A stretch of DNA of 64,000 nucleotides, taken from positions 2,666,001 through 2,730,000 of the forward strand of contig NZ_CP098478.1 in NCBI RefSeq assembly GCF_023702675.1, written 5' to 3'. Numbering within the stretch: the stretch's first letter is position 1; every line of letters begins with the position of its first letter. The stretch comes from Acinetobacter sp. C26M. Lineage in GTDB: Bacteria; Pseudomonadota; Gammaproteobacteria; Pseudomonadales; Moraxellaceae. Both the position numbers and the translations under genes were made by a program. Positions 45,599 through 54,887 of the stretch are shown piece after piece. A model generated the notes under the pieces. That model saw only the letters and a list, made by a program, of their open reading frames with translations, made no database searches and was not told the DNA's origin.

Positions 45599-46927
45599 AT
45601 GGATATTTTCCAAAGCATGATGATTCTAGTCCTTCTAGTCGCATGTTCATTCTTTTTATCCTTATCTGAAATCGCGATTGCTGGATCACGAAAACTCAAA
45701 CTCAAACTCATTGCCGAAAGCGGTGAGGAAAGAGCAAATAAAGTCATTGAGTTACAAGAAAACTCAGCAGACTTTTTTGCATCAACCCAAGTCGGTGTGA
45801 ATGCTGTCGCGATCTTAGGTGGTATTGTCGGTGAATCATCATTACGTCCCTACTTCCAGAACTTAGCGACTGAGCTTTATCCAGGACCTTGGGCAGATAC
45901 CATCGGCTTTAGCTTATCTTTTTTAACAGTTACTTCCTTATTTATCTTGTTTGCTGACTTAATGCCAAAACGTCTGGCCATGATCTTTCCAGAAAAATTA
46001 GCAATTAAAGTCATCAATCCAATTATTATCTTTATTAAAATATGCCGACCTTTAGCGTGGGTCATTAATATCATTGCCAATTCAATTTTTAGAATTTTTA
46101 AAATTGATACCAAACGTGATGATAGTATGACCTTTGATGATATTTCTGCCATCGTAAATGCAGGTGCCCAAGCTGGTGTCCTACAAAAACAAGAACATCA
46201 TTTTATTGAAAATGTATTCGAGCTTGAGGAGCGTACCGTCCCATCAAGCATGACCGCACGAGAAAATATTGTTTATTTCACCTTGGATGAAGCTGAAAAA
46301 AGTATTCGTCAAAAACTGGCTGATCATCCTTATTCAAAATTTTTAGTGTGCAGCGAGCATATTGATCAAGTGATTGGCTATGTTGATGCAAAAGATATTC
46401 TGGTGCGTATTTTACATAACCAATCTTTTACACAACTCAATGAATCAATCATTCGTAATGTACTCATCATTCCAGATACGCTGACTTTGTCTGAATTGTT
46501 AGACCGTTTCCGCTCAACCAAAGAAAAGTTTGCAGTTGTAATCAATGAGTATGCACTGGTCGTCGGTGTGATCACACTCAGTGATATTATGATTACGGTT
46601 ATGGGTGACTGGGTAACACCAATGGATGAAGAGCAGCAGATTATTAAGCGTGATAATCATTCTTGGCTGATTGATGGCAGTACACCAATTGAAGATGTGA
46701 AACACGCCTTAGCCATTGAAGAATTCCCAGATAATGAAAATTATGAAACGATTGCTGGTTTTATCATGTATCGTTTACGCAAAATTCCGCGCCCTGCCGA
46801 TGCGGTTGAATATGCGGGTTTCAAATTTGAAGTTGTTGATATTGACCACTATAAAATTGACCAGTTACTGGTCACTCAAATCTTACCAACATTAGAAAAT
46901 GATGCTCCAGCGCCACAAAACGATTGA
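45599..46927 (+). CDS. HlyC/CorC family protein with DUF21, CBS and CorC domains
   Basis: The 442-residue protein has three parts. A DUF21 (CNNM) membrane domain of about four segments (1-185, including the motif SLSEIAIAGSRKLKLKLIAESGEERANKV) comes first. A CBS pair follows (about 215-340). A C-terminal CorC-type domain ends at about 430. Relatives export Mg2+ or Co2+. It differs from the window's other CorC-domain protein, whose membrane part is TerC-like. It ends in a terminator shared with a convergent small gene. Confidence 0.9.
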   Translation: MDIFQSMMILVLLVACSFFLSLSEIAIAGSRKLKLKLIAESGEERANKVIELQENSADFFASTQVGVNAVAILGGIVGESSLRPYFQNLATELYPGPWADTIGFSLSFLTVTSLFILFADLMPKRLAMIFPEKLAIKVINPIIIFIKICRPLAWVINIIANSIFRIFKIDTKRDDSMTFDDISAIVNAGAQAGVLQKQEHHFIENVFELEERTVPSSMTARENIVYFTLDEAEKSIRQKLADHPYSKFLVCSEHIDQVIGYVDAKDILVRILHNQSFTQLNESIIRNVLIIPDTLTLSELLDRFRSTKEKFAVVINEYALVVGVITLSDIMITVMGDWVTPMDEEQQIIKRDNHSWLIDGSTPIEDVKHALAIEEFPDNENYETIAGFIMYRLRKIPRPADAVEYAGFKFEVVDIDHYKIDQLLVTQILPTLENDAPAPQND

Positions 46928-46937
46928 TTTTGATAAT

Positions 46938-46967
46938 TAAAAAAAGCCCATAAATGGGCTTTTTTTA
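46938..46967. terminator. Bidirectional terminator after the CorC-like gene
   Basis: GCCCA/TGGGC with A and T runs on the sides; it overlaps the stop of the convergent small gene. Confidence 0.88.
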
Positions 46968-47228
46968 TTTCACAACAAACCAAATCACGGTAGCAAATAT
47001 CAATAGGATCAAAATAAAGACTTTAATCCCTCCACGACTACGCTGTGCCAATTGCTCTTGGATCTGTGCCTGTTCTTGTGGATGATCTTGAAGATACTGA
47101 TCAATAAGATCTTTAGACTCTTTGAGACCTAAACCTGTTTTTTCTCGCGTGATCTTAATCGCATCAATCAACTGCCCTGCACGCAGCATATCTAAAGCTT
47201 CAGCAGGAATCGTCGGTGGTAGATTCAT
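46965..47228 (-). CDS. Small membrane protein with a ribosomal L7/L12 C-terminal-like domain
   Basis: The 87-residue protein has an N-terminal part (about 9-50; A-L-D-M-L-R-A-G-Q-L-I-D-A-I-K, then G-L-G-L-K-E-S-K-D-L-I-D) that resembles the L7/L12 C-terminal domain, where it contacts translation factors. A single C-terminal membrane helix follows (IKVFILILLIFATVIWFVV, about 68-86). Function unknown; small membrane proteins with this domain occur in several proteobacteria. It lies 66 bases downstream of the DUF-unknown gene at 47295-47810, in the same direction. Confidence 0.75.
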   Translation of the reverse strand: MNLPPTIPAEALDMLRAGQLIDAIKITREKTGLGLKESKDLIDQYLQDHPQEQAQIQEQLAQRSRGGIKVFILILLIFATVIWFVVK

Positions 47229-47294
47229 AAAATTAACAATCCGTGTTATTTTCTATTGGCAACCGCATTGACCAGAGCAAGATTTTAGAGTGGC

Positions 47295-47810
47295 TTAATT
47301 TCCACCATACAATGAAATCAGTTCATCCAGCACCGCTTGATAGTGGATAGCAATGTCTTCTGCTAAGATTTTATAAGCATTATCAAACTGAACCATTGGC
47401 CAGCCTTCTTTCCAGAATGGAAAGATATTATGTAAATCGTGCGTTACAGTTGCATCTTCACGACCAATTGCTTGTACAACCTGAGCCAAGACCTGTGCTG
47501 TTTCAGCGCCATCGATTGCAAGATAATCAATACCACGCACTTTTAAAATACGAATACGGTCTTTCTTGTAACGAATTTTTTTTGCTTGGCCTGAGTTCAA
47601 GCCCAATGCCAATGTAACCGCTTCTACAAACTTTTCTTCAAAGCTCTCACCCAACACGACTAAAGCTTGTTTATGTGCTTCTTGACGCCCAGCTTTACCC
47701 CCATTACGGATAATCTCATTTGCTTCCGTATCCAGCTTATCTTTTTTCATAGACTGTAAAATGTCTAAAATTTCGATATCGCTTAAAGATTCAGGAGATT
47801 GCTCAATCAT
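47295..47810 (-). CDS. Uncharacterised cytoplasmic protein
   Basis: The 171-residue soluble protein has no signal peptide and no membrane segment. It is moderately charged, with a basic stretch (Q-A-K-K-I-R-Y-K-K-D-R-I-R-I-L, about 77-91). I recognise no domain. An ATG six codons earlier also exists; the ATG at 47810 has AGGA upstream. It lies before and in the same direction as the L7/L12-like membrane protein gene, so the two are likely co-transcribed. Confidence 0.7.
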   Translation of the reverse strand: MIEQSPESLSDIEILDILQSMKKDKLDTEANEIIRNGGKAGRQEAHKQALVVLGESFEEKFVEAVTLALGLNSGQAKKIRYKKDRIRILKVRGIDYLAIDGAETAQVLAQVVQAIGREDATVTHDLHNIFPFWKEGWPMVQFDNAYKILAEDIAIHYQAVLDELISLYGGN

Positions 47811-48024
47811 GGGAGTCCTAATACACAAAAATAAAAAAACATTGTCTCATAAAAGGCTATTTAAAACAGAATAAAAATTCAAAATGCTTGGCGATCTTCA
47901 TTATTTTTATTTCGCTAATCCAACAAGCGATATGATGGACAACACACTTTACTTGCTTATTTAGTTGCCAAATTATTTTTACCCTGATAATATTATTTTA
48001 CCCAGATAAAAATATGTGATTAAA

Positions 48025-48573
48025 ATGAATATTCAGACAACCTATACTGCTTTCACTGGCAGTAACTTAATTGCAAGTGGCACCCCTACTGATCTTGCAT
48101 TGCAACTTAAGCTGATTCCTTCAACAGTGGAAAACATCTTGTTTTTTAATGATCAAACTGGCCAACAAATAGATTTTGACTTGTCTGGTTCAGAACAAGA
48201 GATTCAGCAGCGTTATAGCGAACCTGAGCCAGCTAAAAGAGTCGGAAGACCTAAACTTGGTGTCATTTCTCGTGAGATTACCTTACAAAAAAAACATTGG
48301 GACTGGTTAGATCAACAGAGTGCCAGTGCATCTGCAGTGATTCGTAAATTAATTGATAAAGAACTGAATGATCCAACCTCTGAGAGCAATATTATGCTCG
48401 CCAAGCAAGCCACTGACCGCTTTATGTCTGCCATGTTAGGCAATATGCCGAATTACGAAGAAGCAACACGTGCTTTATATCAAGGTGATCGAGACGTATT
48501 TTTGAAGATGATTCAAGATTATCCGAAAGATATAAAAGAATATTTAGCCTTAAAAACACGTCATATTTTTTAA
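48025..48573 (+). CDS. DUF2239 family protein
   Basis: The 182-residue DUF2239 protein opens with Y-T-A-F-T-G-S-N-L-I-A-S-G, then a linker and the conserved region K-R-V-G-R-P-K-L-G-V-I-S-R-E-I-T-L with a nearby W-D-W-L. The last part resembles a short DNA-binding (ribbon-helix-helix-like) segment. Function is unknown, possibly regulatory. A GTG at 48016 would add three residues. A 9-bp terminator stem follows. Confidence 0.75.
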   Translation: MNIQTTYTAFTGSNLIASGTPTDLALQLKLIPSTVENILFFNDQTGQQIDFDLSGSEQEIQQRYSEPEPAKRVGRPKLGVISREITLQKKHWDWLDQQSASASAVIRKLIDKELNDPTSESNIMLAKQATDRFMSAMLGNMPNYEEATRALYQGDRDVFLKMIQDYPKDIKEYLALKTRHIF

Positions 48574-48605
48574 ATGCATTCTTTTTATCATTTGTTAAAA
48601 TAACT

Positions 48606-48640
48606 TGCTCTACCCCACTTAGGCGGTAGAGCATTTTTAT
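48606..48640 (+). terminator. Terminator after the DUF2239 gene
   Basis: TGCTCTACC/GGTAGAGCA with a 10-base loop is followed by TTTTT. Confidence 0.85.
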
Positions 48641-48719
48641 AGCCATTTCATGGCGATGTCAGTTTTTCCGTCATAAAAAAATGATATTCAAATAACGATA
48701 TAAAAATTGGATAAGTAAG

Positions 48720-49619
48720 ATGATCAAACCTAAGAATGAGAGTTTCCTTTATATTAGTCTATTTGTTTTACTCTGGGGAAGTGCTGCCATTTTTACCAAA
48801 TGGGGGCTTCATCATGGTAACGCAATCCCTTTTCTGTTTTTCCGTTTTTTAATTGCTACAGCATTAATTTTATTCTTCTGTGTAATTTCAAAACAGCCTT
48901 TTTACCCGCAGAATACCTCTTTTAAATATGTCATCTTTACGGGTTGCTTTTTAATCACAGGCTATACACTGTTTTATTTTTTATCCCTTGAATTTGGAAT
49001 TTCCCCAGGTCTCCTTTCCACCATCCTTGCATTACAGCCCATTCTGACTTTTTTTCTTACTGAGAAAAGTTTCTCCAAAGTTAAGCTTACTGGACTACTG
49101 CTTAGTTTTTTTGGCATTATTTGTTTGGTTTATAACAATATGTTTGTCAATAAATTATCGTTGTGGGCAACGCTTGCCTCCGTTATATGCTTAGCATGCA
49201 TTACGACTGGTGTAATTCTACAAAGGAAAATTTCTGAAAAACCGTGGCATGTTTTACCACTACAATATGCAATTTCTTTGATTTTTATTCTCTTAATCAT
49301 CCCTTTTCAATCATTTAGTTTCGAGATGAATTTAGACTTTTGGATTCCAGTCTTATATCAAGGCATCATTGTTTCCGTGATCGCCCAACTGATTTTTTAT
49401 AAACTATTACAGTCAGGAAATCTGGTGAATACAACAAGCCTATTCTATCTTGTTCCCCTTGTGACTTTAATACTCGACTTCATAATTTTTAATACCCAAC
49501 TTTCTACTTTTGACTATATTGGAATTGCAGCGATCTTGAGTGGCGTTTATTTAGTGTATAGAAAAGCTACCAAAACAAATCGTTCTCAAGCCTTGGACCA
49601 TACGAAAGATACCTTATAG
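48720..49619 (+). CDS. EamA/DMT-family transporter
   Basis: The 299-residue protein has about ten membrane segments and two EamA halves (about 5-135 and 150-285). Family phrases are LFVLLWGSAAIFTKWGL at the N-terminus and FDYIGIAAILSGVYLVYRK at the end. It is an inner-membrane permease of the drug/metabolite type; the substrate is unknown. It stands alone. Confidence 0.88.
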   Translation: MIKPKNESFLYISLFVLLWGSAAIFTKWGLHHGNAIPFLFFRFLIATALILFFCVISKQPFYPQNTSFKYVIFTGCFLITGYTLFYFLSLEFGISPGLLSTILALQPILTFFLTEKSFSKVKLTGLLLSFFGIICLVYNNMFVNKLSLWATLASVICLACITTGVILQRKISEKPWHVLPLQYAISLIFILLIIPFQSFSFEMNLDFWIPVLYQGIIVSVIAQLIFYKLLQSGNLVNTTSLFYLVPLVTLILDFIIFNTQLSTFDYIGIAAILSGVYLVYRKATKTNRSQALDHTKDTL

Positions 49620-49747
49620 TACTAGTCGAGAAGAGTACCGCAATACTTCATTTCAAATCATAAATGAAGATGACAAGATCAAAGACATTGACATTACTGA
49701 TCTTAATAAACCTATTTAATACACCAATATCATCATTGTTTTTAAAA

Positions 49748-49772
49748 TAAAAAAACCCGCTTACGCGGGTTC
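49748..49772 (-). terminator. cysN terminator
   Basis: AACCCGC/GCGGGTT with a 4-base loop; in the leftward direction a T run follows. Confidence 0.88.
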
Positions 49773-49793
49773 TTACAAAATCAATTCAGTTGA

Positions 49794-51407
49794 TTAAAGA
49801 CGAACTAATTCCACCACTTTTTCAGCAGCTTCTTCAACCGTTTCAGCAGCAATCTCGGTATCTGTACCTTCAACAGCCGTTGTGATAACCACAACACCTG
49901 TTTCACGTAATAATGCAATTTGCTCAGCAGTTAAATCTGCTTTCGCAATTGCAACTACACCTTGCTGGATCAATAAGCTTTCTAAAGCTTGCGCTTTTTC
50001 GATCAACAATGCAGAAACAGCAATCACAGCAGGCTTCTGACCTAAACGAGCTGCACGATCTTCCGCAGTCACAGGATTGCTATGTGCAGTCCATTCAACC
50101 GCAGCCTCGACCATCCCTGCTCCCACGGTAACGTTGCTTAGACGGTCAATAAAGATAAATGAACCTGTGTAACGGCTGTCTTGATATTGATCAAACACTA
50201 CTGGCGCATCAAACTCAACTACAACATCTGCAATTGCATTCAACTCAAGTTCTTCAACTTGCGTATGTTCCAACGTGTTCACATTGACACGGAAATTAAT
50301 TGCAGTGACTTTAGCTGGAACAGTTTGAGTCCCAATTTTTACGTTGTACAGTTTGCCTTTTACCAGCGGGTGCTCATTCATCCAGACCACTGATGCACGT
50401 ACACTACGTGAAATCAAAGGTTGCTCGCCTGCACGGACCAAAACGTTACCACGAGAAATATCAATTTCATCGTTTAAAGTTAAAGTGACAGCTTGACCTG
50501 CAACGGCCTGCTCTAGGTTGCCATCAAAAGTTACGATTTCTTTAACTGTTGATTTTTTACCAGATGGCAAGGCAATAATTTCATCACCAACATACACTTG
50601 ACCAAGCGCAATCGTACCTGCGAAACCACGGAAATCGAGGTTTGGACGATTCACATATTGAACAGGGAAACGGAATTCACGCTTATTTGATTCACGTTTA
50701 ATTTCCACTGATTCAAGAAGGCTCATCAAGGTTTGACCCTTGTACCATGGCGTACTTGCAGATGGATTAACAACGTTGTCACCATTCAATGCCGAAATCG
50801 GTACGAACACAATATTTTCAGGACGACGATCACCAAGTTGACTCACGAAGGCATCATATTCAACTTGGATTTCATTGAAACGTGCTTCCGAGAACTCAAC
50901 CAAGTCCATCTTGTTAATCGCAACAACGATATTTTTAATACCCAATAGACTTGCGATAAATGAATGACGACGAGTTTGAGTTTGCACACCATAACGTGCA
51001 TCAATCAAAATAATCGCAAGATCGGCAGTGGATGCACCCGTCGCCATGTTACGCGTGTATTGTTCATGTCCAGGGGTATCGGCAATGATGAACTTACGTT
51101 TTTCTGTTGAGAAATAGCGATAAGCCACATCAATCGTAATACCCTGCTCACGTTCAGCCTGTAAGCCATCAACCAGTAAAGCAAGATCAGGTGCATCACC
51201 TGTAGTACCCACTTTCTTACTGTCACGAGTCACCGCTTGCAATTGATCTTCATAAATCAATTTTGAATCATAAAGTAAGCGACCAATTAAGGTGCTTTTA
51301 CCATCATCGACGTTACCGCACGTTAAAAAGCGCAATAAATCTTTTTGTTCATGCTGTTTTAAATATCCCAAGATGTCTTGGCTAATAAGATCTGATTGAT
51401 GAGACAT
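49794..51407 (-). CDS. cysN: Sulfate adenylyltransferase subunit CysN with decayed C-terminal kinase-like tail
   Basis: The 537-residue GTPase subunit of ATP sulfurylase has G1 GNVDDGKST (about residues 31-39), DTPGHEQ (about 111-117) and NKMDLVEF (about 166-173). Elongation-factor-like domains continue to about residue 430. E. coli CysN is ~475. The extra ~105 residues start with [14 protein letters not shown], the linker seen in CysNC fusions. What follows shows no G-x4-G-K-S P-loop and looks like a worn APS-kinase relic. It activates sulfate with CysD. Upstream cysD is 83 bases away, with a hairpin between them. Confidence 0.93.
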   Translation of the reverse strand: MSHQSDLISQDILGYLKQHEQKDLLRFLTCGNVDDGKSTLIGRLLYDSKLIYEDQLQAVTRDSKKVGTTGDAPDLALLVDGLQAEREQGITIDVAYRYFSTEKRKFIIADTPGHEQYTRNMATGASTADLAIILIDARYGVQTQTRRHSFIASLLGIKNIVVAINKMDLVEFSEARFNEIQVEYDAFVSQLGDRRPENIVFVPISALNGDNVVNPSASTPWYKGQTLMSLLESVEIKRESNKREFRFPVQYVNRPNLDFRGFAGTIALGQVYVGDEIIALPSGKKSTVKEIVTFDGNLEQAVAGQAVTLTLNDEIDISRGNVLVRAGEQPLISRSVRASVVWMNEHPLVKGKLYNVKIGTQTVPAKVTAINFRVNVNTLEHTQVEELELNAIADVVVEFDAPVVFDQYQDSRYTGSFIFIDRLSNVTVGAGMVEAAVEWTAHSNPVTAEDRAARLGQKPAVIAVSALLIEKAQALESLLIQQGVVAIAKADLTAEQIALLRETGVVVITTAVEGTDTEIAAETVEEAAEKVVELVRL

Positions 51408-51456
51408 TGCTCAAAACTCCACATATTCTTTAGAAATCAGTTTTAATCTCCCTAAA

Positions 51457-51476
51457 TCCCTCTTTAAAAAGAGGGA
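51457..51476 (-). repeat. Intergenic hairpin between cysD and cysN
   Basis: CCCTCTTT/AAAGAGGG forms an 8-bp stem with a 2-base loop, extended by a flanking T-A pair. It resembles a repeated intergenic element common in Acinetobacter genomes, from memory. It could also tune cysN. Confidence 0.5.
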
Positions 51477-51490
51477 CTTGCTTAAGGAAA

Positions 51491-52399
51491 TTAGAAATAA
51501 CCTTCCTGCTTTTTCTTTTCCATCGAGCCAGCTTCATCATGGTCAATCATACGACCCTGACGCTCTGAGCTTGTTGCTAAAAGCATTTCTTGGATAATTT
51601 CAGGCAAGGTATCTGCTTCAGACTCAACTGCACCAGTTAACGGGTAACAACCAAGTGTACGGAAACGTACCGATTTCATTTGTGGAACTTCACCTTCTTT
51701 TAAGCGCATACGTTCATCATCCACCATGATCAACGTACCACTCCGTTCAACCACAGGTCGAACTGCAGAGAAATAGAGCGGAACAAGTTGAATATTTTCC
51801 AAATAGATATATTGCCAGATATCTAACTCAGTCCAGTTCGACAATGGGAATACACGAATACTTTCGCCTTTGTTCACTTTACCGTTATAAAGATTCCAAA
51901 GTTCTGGGCGTTGGTTCTTAGGGTCCCAACGATGTTTATTATCACGGAATGAATACACACGCTCTTTGGCACGCGACTTTTCTTCGTCACGGCGCGCACC
52001 ACCAAAAGCAGCATCGAACTGATACTTATCCAAAGCTTGTTTTAAACCTTGGGTTTTCATAATGTCAGTATATTTTGAACTGCCGTGATCAAACGGATTA
52101 ATTCCAGCATCACGACCTTCTACATTTTGATGTACGATCAGATCGAAGCCATGGGTTTTTGCCATGTTGTCACGGAAAGCAATCATATCTTTAAACTTCC
52201 AACCCGTATCTACATGCAGTAGCGGGAATGGGAGTTTCGCTGGATAGAATGCTTTTAATGCCAAATGCAACATTACTGCTGAATCTTTACCAATCGAGTA
52301 AAGCATCACAGGATTTTCAAATTCAGCTGCAACTTCACGAATAATATGAATACTTTCTGCCTCAAGTTGCTTGAGGTGAGTCAATCTATTTTCAGTCAT
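51491..52399 (-). CDS. cysD: Sulfate adenylyltransferase subunit CysD
   Basis: The 302-residue protein has the same length as E. coli CysD. The PAPS-reductase-like ATP-binding domain carries the P-loop-like [13 protein letters not shown] (about residues 41-53), and the phrases [34 protein letters not shown] and [13 protein letters not shown] are typical. It joins ATP and sulfate to APS with CysN. An ATG two codons up is a TTG reading; the ATG at 52399 has GGAGG 9 bases upstream. The stop of an upstream 32-codon ORF overlaps its start. Confidence 0.97.
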   Translation of the reverse strand: MTENRLTHLKQLEAESIHIIREVAAEFENPVMLYSIGKDSAVMLHLALKAFYPAKLPFPLLHVDTGWKFKDMIAFRDNMAKTHGFDLIVHQNVEGRDAGINPFDHGSSKYTDIMKTQGLKQALDKYQFDAAFGGARRDEEKSRAKERVYSFRDNKHRWDPKNQRPELWNLYNGKVNKGESIRVFPLSNWTELDIWQYIYLENIQLVPLYFSAVRPVVERSGTLIMVDDERMRLKEGEVPQMKSVRFRTLGCYPLTGAVESEADTLPEIIQEMLLATSSERQGRMIDHDEAGSMEKKKQEGYF

Positions 52400-52490
52400 G
52401 TACAATTTCCTCCTTATCCATGCTATCCATAAAATCTATAAGCGGTATTAAACCACCACTTTGAAGACTGTGTGGAGGAACGAGTGCCAT
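52392..52490 (-). CDS. Upstream ORF (32 aa) coupled to cysD
   Basis: The 32-residue ORF starts at an ATG with GGAG 5 bases upstream. It begins M-A-L-V-P-P-H and continues [10 protein letters not shown]. It ends in TGA inside the second codons of cysD (overlap of 8 bases). A ribosome finishing it would be placed on the cysD start, whose GGAGG lies within the ORF. The opening V-P-P-H with later G-G-L resembles the first residues of single-chain ATP sulfurylase Sat. Whether this is coincidence is open. Confidence 0.55.
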   Translation of the reverse strand: MALVPPHSLQSGGLIPLIDFMDSMDKEEIVHD

Positions 52491-52596
52491 AACAACTCCA
52501 ATTTTTCATGATATCGATATTCTTACTTGCAGTAGAATTTGCTGCTGAGTAAAGGTTATTCATTATAATAATTTAGATTCAGTTCTTTAGCTTGTT

Positions 52597-52631
52597 TTTT
52601 CATATCAATATGCAAAATTATGATATGAAAA
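52597..52631. promoter_or_regulatory. 11-bp palindrome upstream of the cysD transcript
   Basis: TTTTCATATCA and TGATATGAAAA are perfect inverted arms around 13 bases. They lie ~107 bases before the upstream ORF. It may be a CysB or other regulator site. Confidence 0.45.
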
Positions 52632-52677
52632 TAAGATTCAGGAATAACAATACATTTATTTTCACATGAATAAAATT

Positions 52678-52708
52678 AAAAAAAGAAGCCTAAAAAGACT
52701 TCTTTTTA
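52678..52708 (-). terminator. Wzi-like gene terminator
   Basis: AAAAAGAAG/CTTCTTTTT with a 10-base loop; leftward it ends in a T run, 17 bases after the Wzi-like gene. Confidence 0.75.
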
Positions 52709-52724
52709 CTAGAAAACATTTAGC

Positions 52725-54170
52725 TTAGAAACGGAACATATTGCGTTCTAATGGGATCTCAACCCCCACTGAAACACCGCCATCACTTCCATTTAAATCA
52801 GAGTCACTGACCCAACCATTCACTTTTAATGGAATTGTTGGTTTTAAATAATGCGTCCAAGTTAAATCAAGACCTTTTACGGTATCTTGTTTTGGAAATG
52901 CTGCATTAACTACCAAGTCAGATTGATTCACTTTGGCATAAATCACACGTCCATTTAAACGATTCATCACATCAAAACGAATATCGCCACCCACAGAGTA
53001 CATCTGACCATCACCACCTATCGCATGTCCTAGGGGAAAACCATGTTGGTAATAACCATCTTTATAAATCGTGTGGGTATAAGAAATTTTTCTTACTTCA
53101 CCATTGGTACGCGTGTCCGCCCATTCAGCATAAAGCTGGTATGGCATATTTCTATAACTTGATGAAAAATCAGCACCACCAAGGTACATATATTTTGCAG
53201 GTAAGCCGCCTGCTTCGTCCTCACCAACAAACTGCCCATATAAACTCACAGGCACATTAAATAATGGTTGTAAGAACAATCGACCATCAAAACCTGCAAT
53301 CTGGTTAGATGGATCAGCTTTTCCTGTACCGCCATTATCTTTGGTTCCAGTGAAGGCATCCCAAAGTGAGCTTAGACTTTCTGGTCGTCCGTCACCACCC
53401 CATTGAATTGCACGTGAAGCACCAACCTCTAAAGCTGGGAATGGACGAGCTGTTAAGCGCAAACCAATTAATTTAGCGTCTGGCACCGCTTTATAGTCAT
53501 CTAGTTGCCCAGCAAAAGCTTGATATTGCCAAGGACCAATCCAAGAGAGCCATTTTGTTTCAAATGCATTTTGCACTGCACGTTGTGCGGTCACACCATA
53601 GACTGGACGACTTGTATCACCACGGATCAAACTGCCATCATGTCCAGGTCCCCAATAAGTAGGAATCTGACCCGCAATCACCCACTGATTCCAAAGCTTG
53701 CCTGCAATATATGAACCTTCAACATTTGCATCATGCCCATTATCAATCAATGGATCTTTTTCGCCATTCACACGCAGTTTAGCATCCCAATTTTCGCCCC
53801 CTGCATTCAACTCAACTGCAGCTTGGTATTGAGATTTCTGATTATCACCAAATGCTTGAGGGACAGTCTTTAGATCTGTTCCAGCATGCAAGCCAACTTT
53901 CACAGTTGCATTGTCTGCTTGTAAGGCATTTACAATAGAATTCACAACTTTTTGCTGCGTATTATTACTAATCTTTGCTTGAGACAATGCACGTTGAATT
54001 TCATCACCGCTCATTGGCCAAGTTGAAGTACTGATCTGAATCACGCCTTGTTGGTTGAGCCAATTCAGATCAGTTCTTAAATTTTCATCATTGAGCACAA
54101 GACCCTGTGCAAATACTGGGAAAGAAAGAGAAGCGAATAATGCGATATAAAGCGATTTTTTTAAAAACAT
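52725..54170 (-). CDS. Wzi-like capsule assembly outer membrane protein
   Basis: The 481-residue protein has a signal peptide (MFLKKSLYIALFASLSFPVFA). An N-terminal helical region (DLNWLNQQGVIQISTSTWPMSGDEIQRALSQA) and an 18-strand-type barrel resemble Wzi (about 85-481; GSYIAGKLWNQWVIAGQIPTYWGPGHDGSLI, PLNVPVSLYGQFVGEDEAGG). The chain ends in Phe. Wzi binds capsule polysaccharide at the outer membrane. It is away from a capsule locus here, so the polysaccharide is unknown. A GTG 11 codons up is possible; the ATG at 54170 fits the signal peptide. Confidence 0.88.
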   Translation of the reverse strand: MFLKKSLYIALFASLSFPVFAQGLVLNDENLRTDLNWLNQQGVIQISTSTWPMSGDEIQRALSQAKISNNTQQKVVNSIVNALQADNATVKVGLHAGTDLKTVPQAFGDNQKSQYQAAVELNAGGENWDAKLRVNGEKDPLIDNGHDANVEGSYIAGKLWNQWVIAGQIPTYWGPGHDGSLIRGDTSRPVYGVTAQRAVQNAFETKWLSWIGPWQYQAFAGQLDDYKAVPDAKLIGLRLTARPFPALEVGASRAIQWGGDGRPESLSSLWDAFTGTKDNGGTGKADPSNQIAGFDGRLFLQPLFNVPVSLYGQFVGEDEAGGLPAKYMYLGGADFSSSYRNMPYQLYAEWADTRTNGEVRKISYTHTIYKDGYYQHGFPLGHAIGGDGQMYSVGGDIRFDVMNRLNGRVIYAKVNQSDLVVNAAFPKQDTVKGLDLTWTHYLKPTIPLKVNGWVSDSDLNGSDGGVSVGVEIPLERNMFRF

Positions 54171-54337
54171 ATCCAAACTGTTCTCAAATTTATTTATGGT
54201 CACATGATCGTTGGTTTATGAGTAGTTTTCAATCGTCAAACGAAACAATTACATTTTTTAACATGCACGATAAATTGACAATAATTGATGCCAGTCAGTA
54301 ACATTTAATTCATCGACAACACCACTGAAATCAAATA

Positions 54338-54832
54338 ATGAAAGAAATTATTGCGATATTTATCATGATGGCAATTTCCATCCCTGCTTTTGCTCAACCT
54401 GCATCAAAAGAATCTGTCAAAGAATTATTAAAGATTACCAAGTCAGAACAACTTCTTGGCCAAAGAAGCCAGCAGATAAATACTCTGATGCATTCAAGTA
54501 TAGAAAAAATCACTCAAGGGAGAAAATTAACAACCAAACAGGAGCTTGCAGTTGTTAACTACACTCAGGAACTCAGCAAAATTATGCAAGAAGAATTAAC
54601 CTGGGCAAAATTAGAACCTGAAATGATTAAAATCTATGCTGAAGAGTTTAACCAAGAAGAAATCGACGGTATGATTAAATTTTATAAAACGCCTGTAGGA
54701 CAATCGACTATTGATAAAATGCCAATTGTCATGCAAAAAAGTATGCAAGTGGGCTACAAACAAATGGATGCCATTACACCTAAAATTATGCAAGCTGCTG
54801 ATAAATTAGAAAAAGATATGCAAGCAGAATAA
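54338..54832 (+). CDS. DUF2059 family exported protein
   Basis: The 164-residue protein has a signal peptide (MKEIIAIFIMMAISIPAFA, then QPASK) and a DUF2059 domain (about 25-150; I-K-I-Y-A-E-E-F-N-Q-E-E-I-D-G-M-I-K-F-Y-K-T-P-V-G-Q-S is the family stretch). It is mostly helical and presumably periplasmic. Function unknown. It is divergent from the Wzi-like gene. Confidence 0.85.
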   Translation: MKEIIAIFIMMAISIPAFAQPASKESVKELLKITKSEQLLGQRSQQINTLMHSSIEKITQGRKLTTKQELAVVNYTQELSKIMQEELTWAKLEPEMIKIYAEEFNQEEIDGMIKFYKTPVGQSTIDKMPIVMQKSMQVGYKQMDAITPKIMQAADKLEKDMQAE

Positions 54833-54843
54833 TCAGTCAACAT

Positions 54844-54874
54844 AAAAAAAGCCACTTTTAAAGTGGCTTTTTTT
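54844..54874. terminator. Bidirectional terminator between DUF2059 gene and lysS
   Basis: GCCACTT/AAGTGGC with a 3-base loop and flanking A and T runs. Confidence 0.9.
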
Positions 54875-54887
54875 ATTAATCAAAGAA

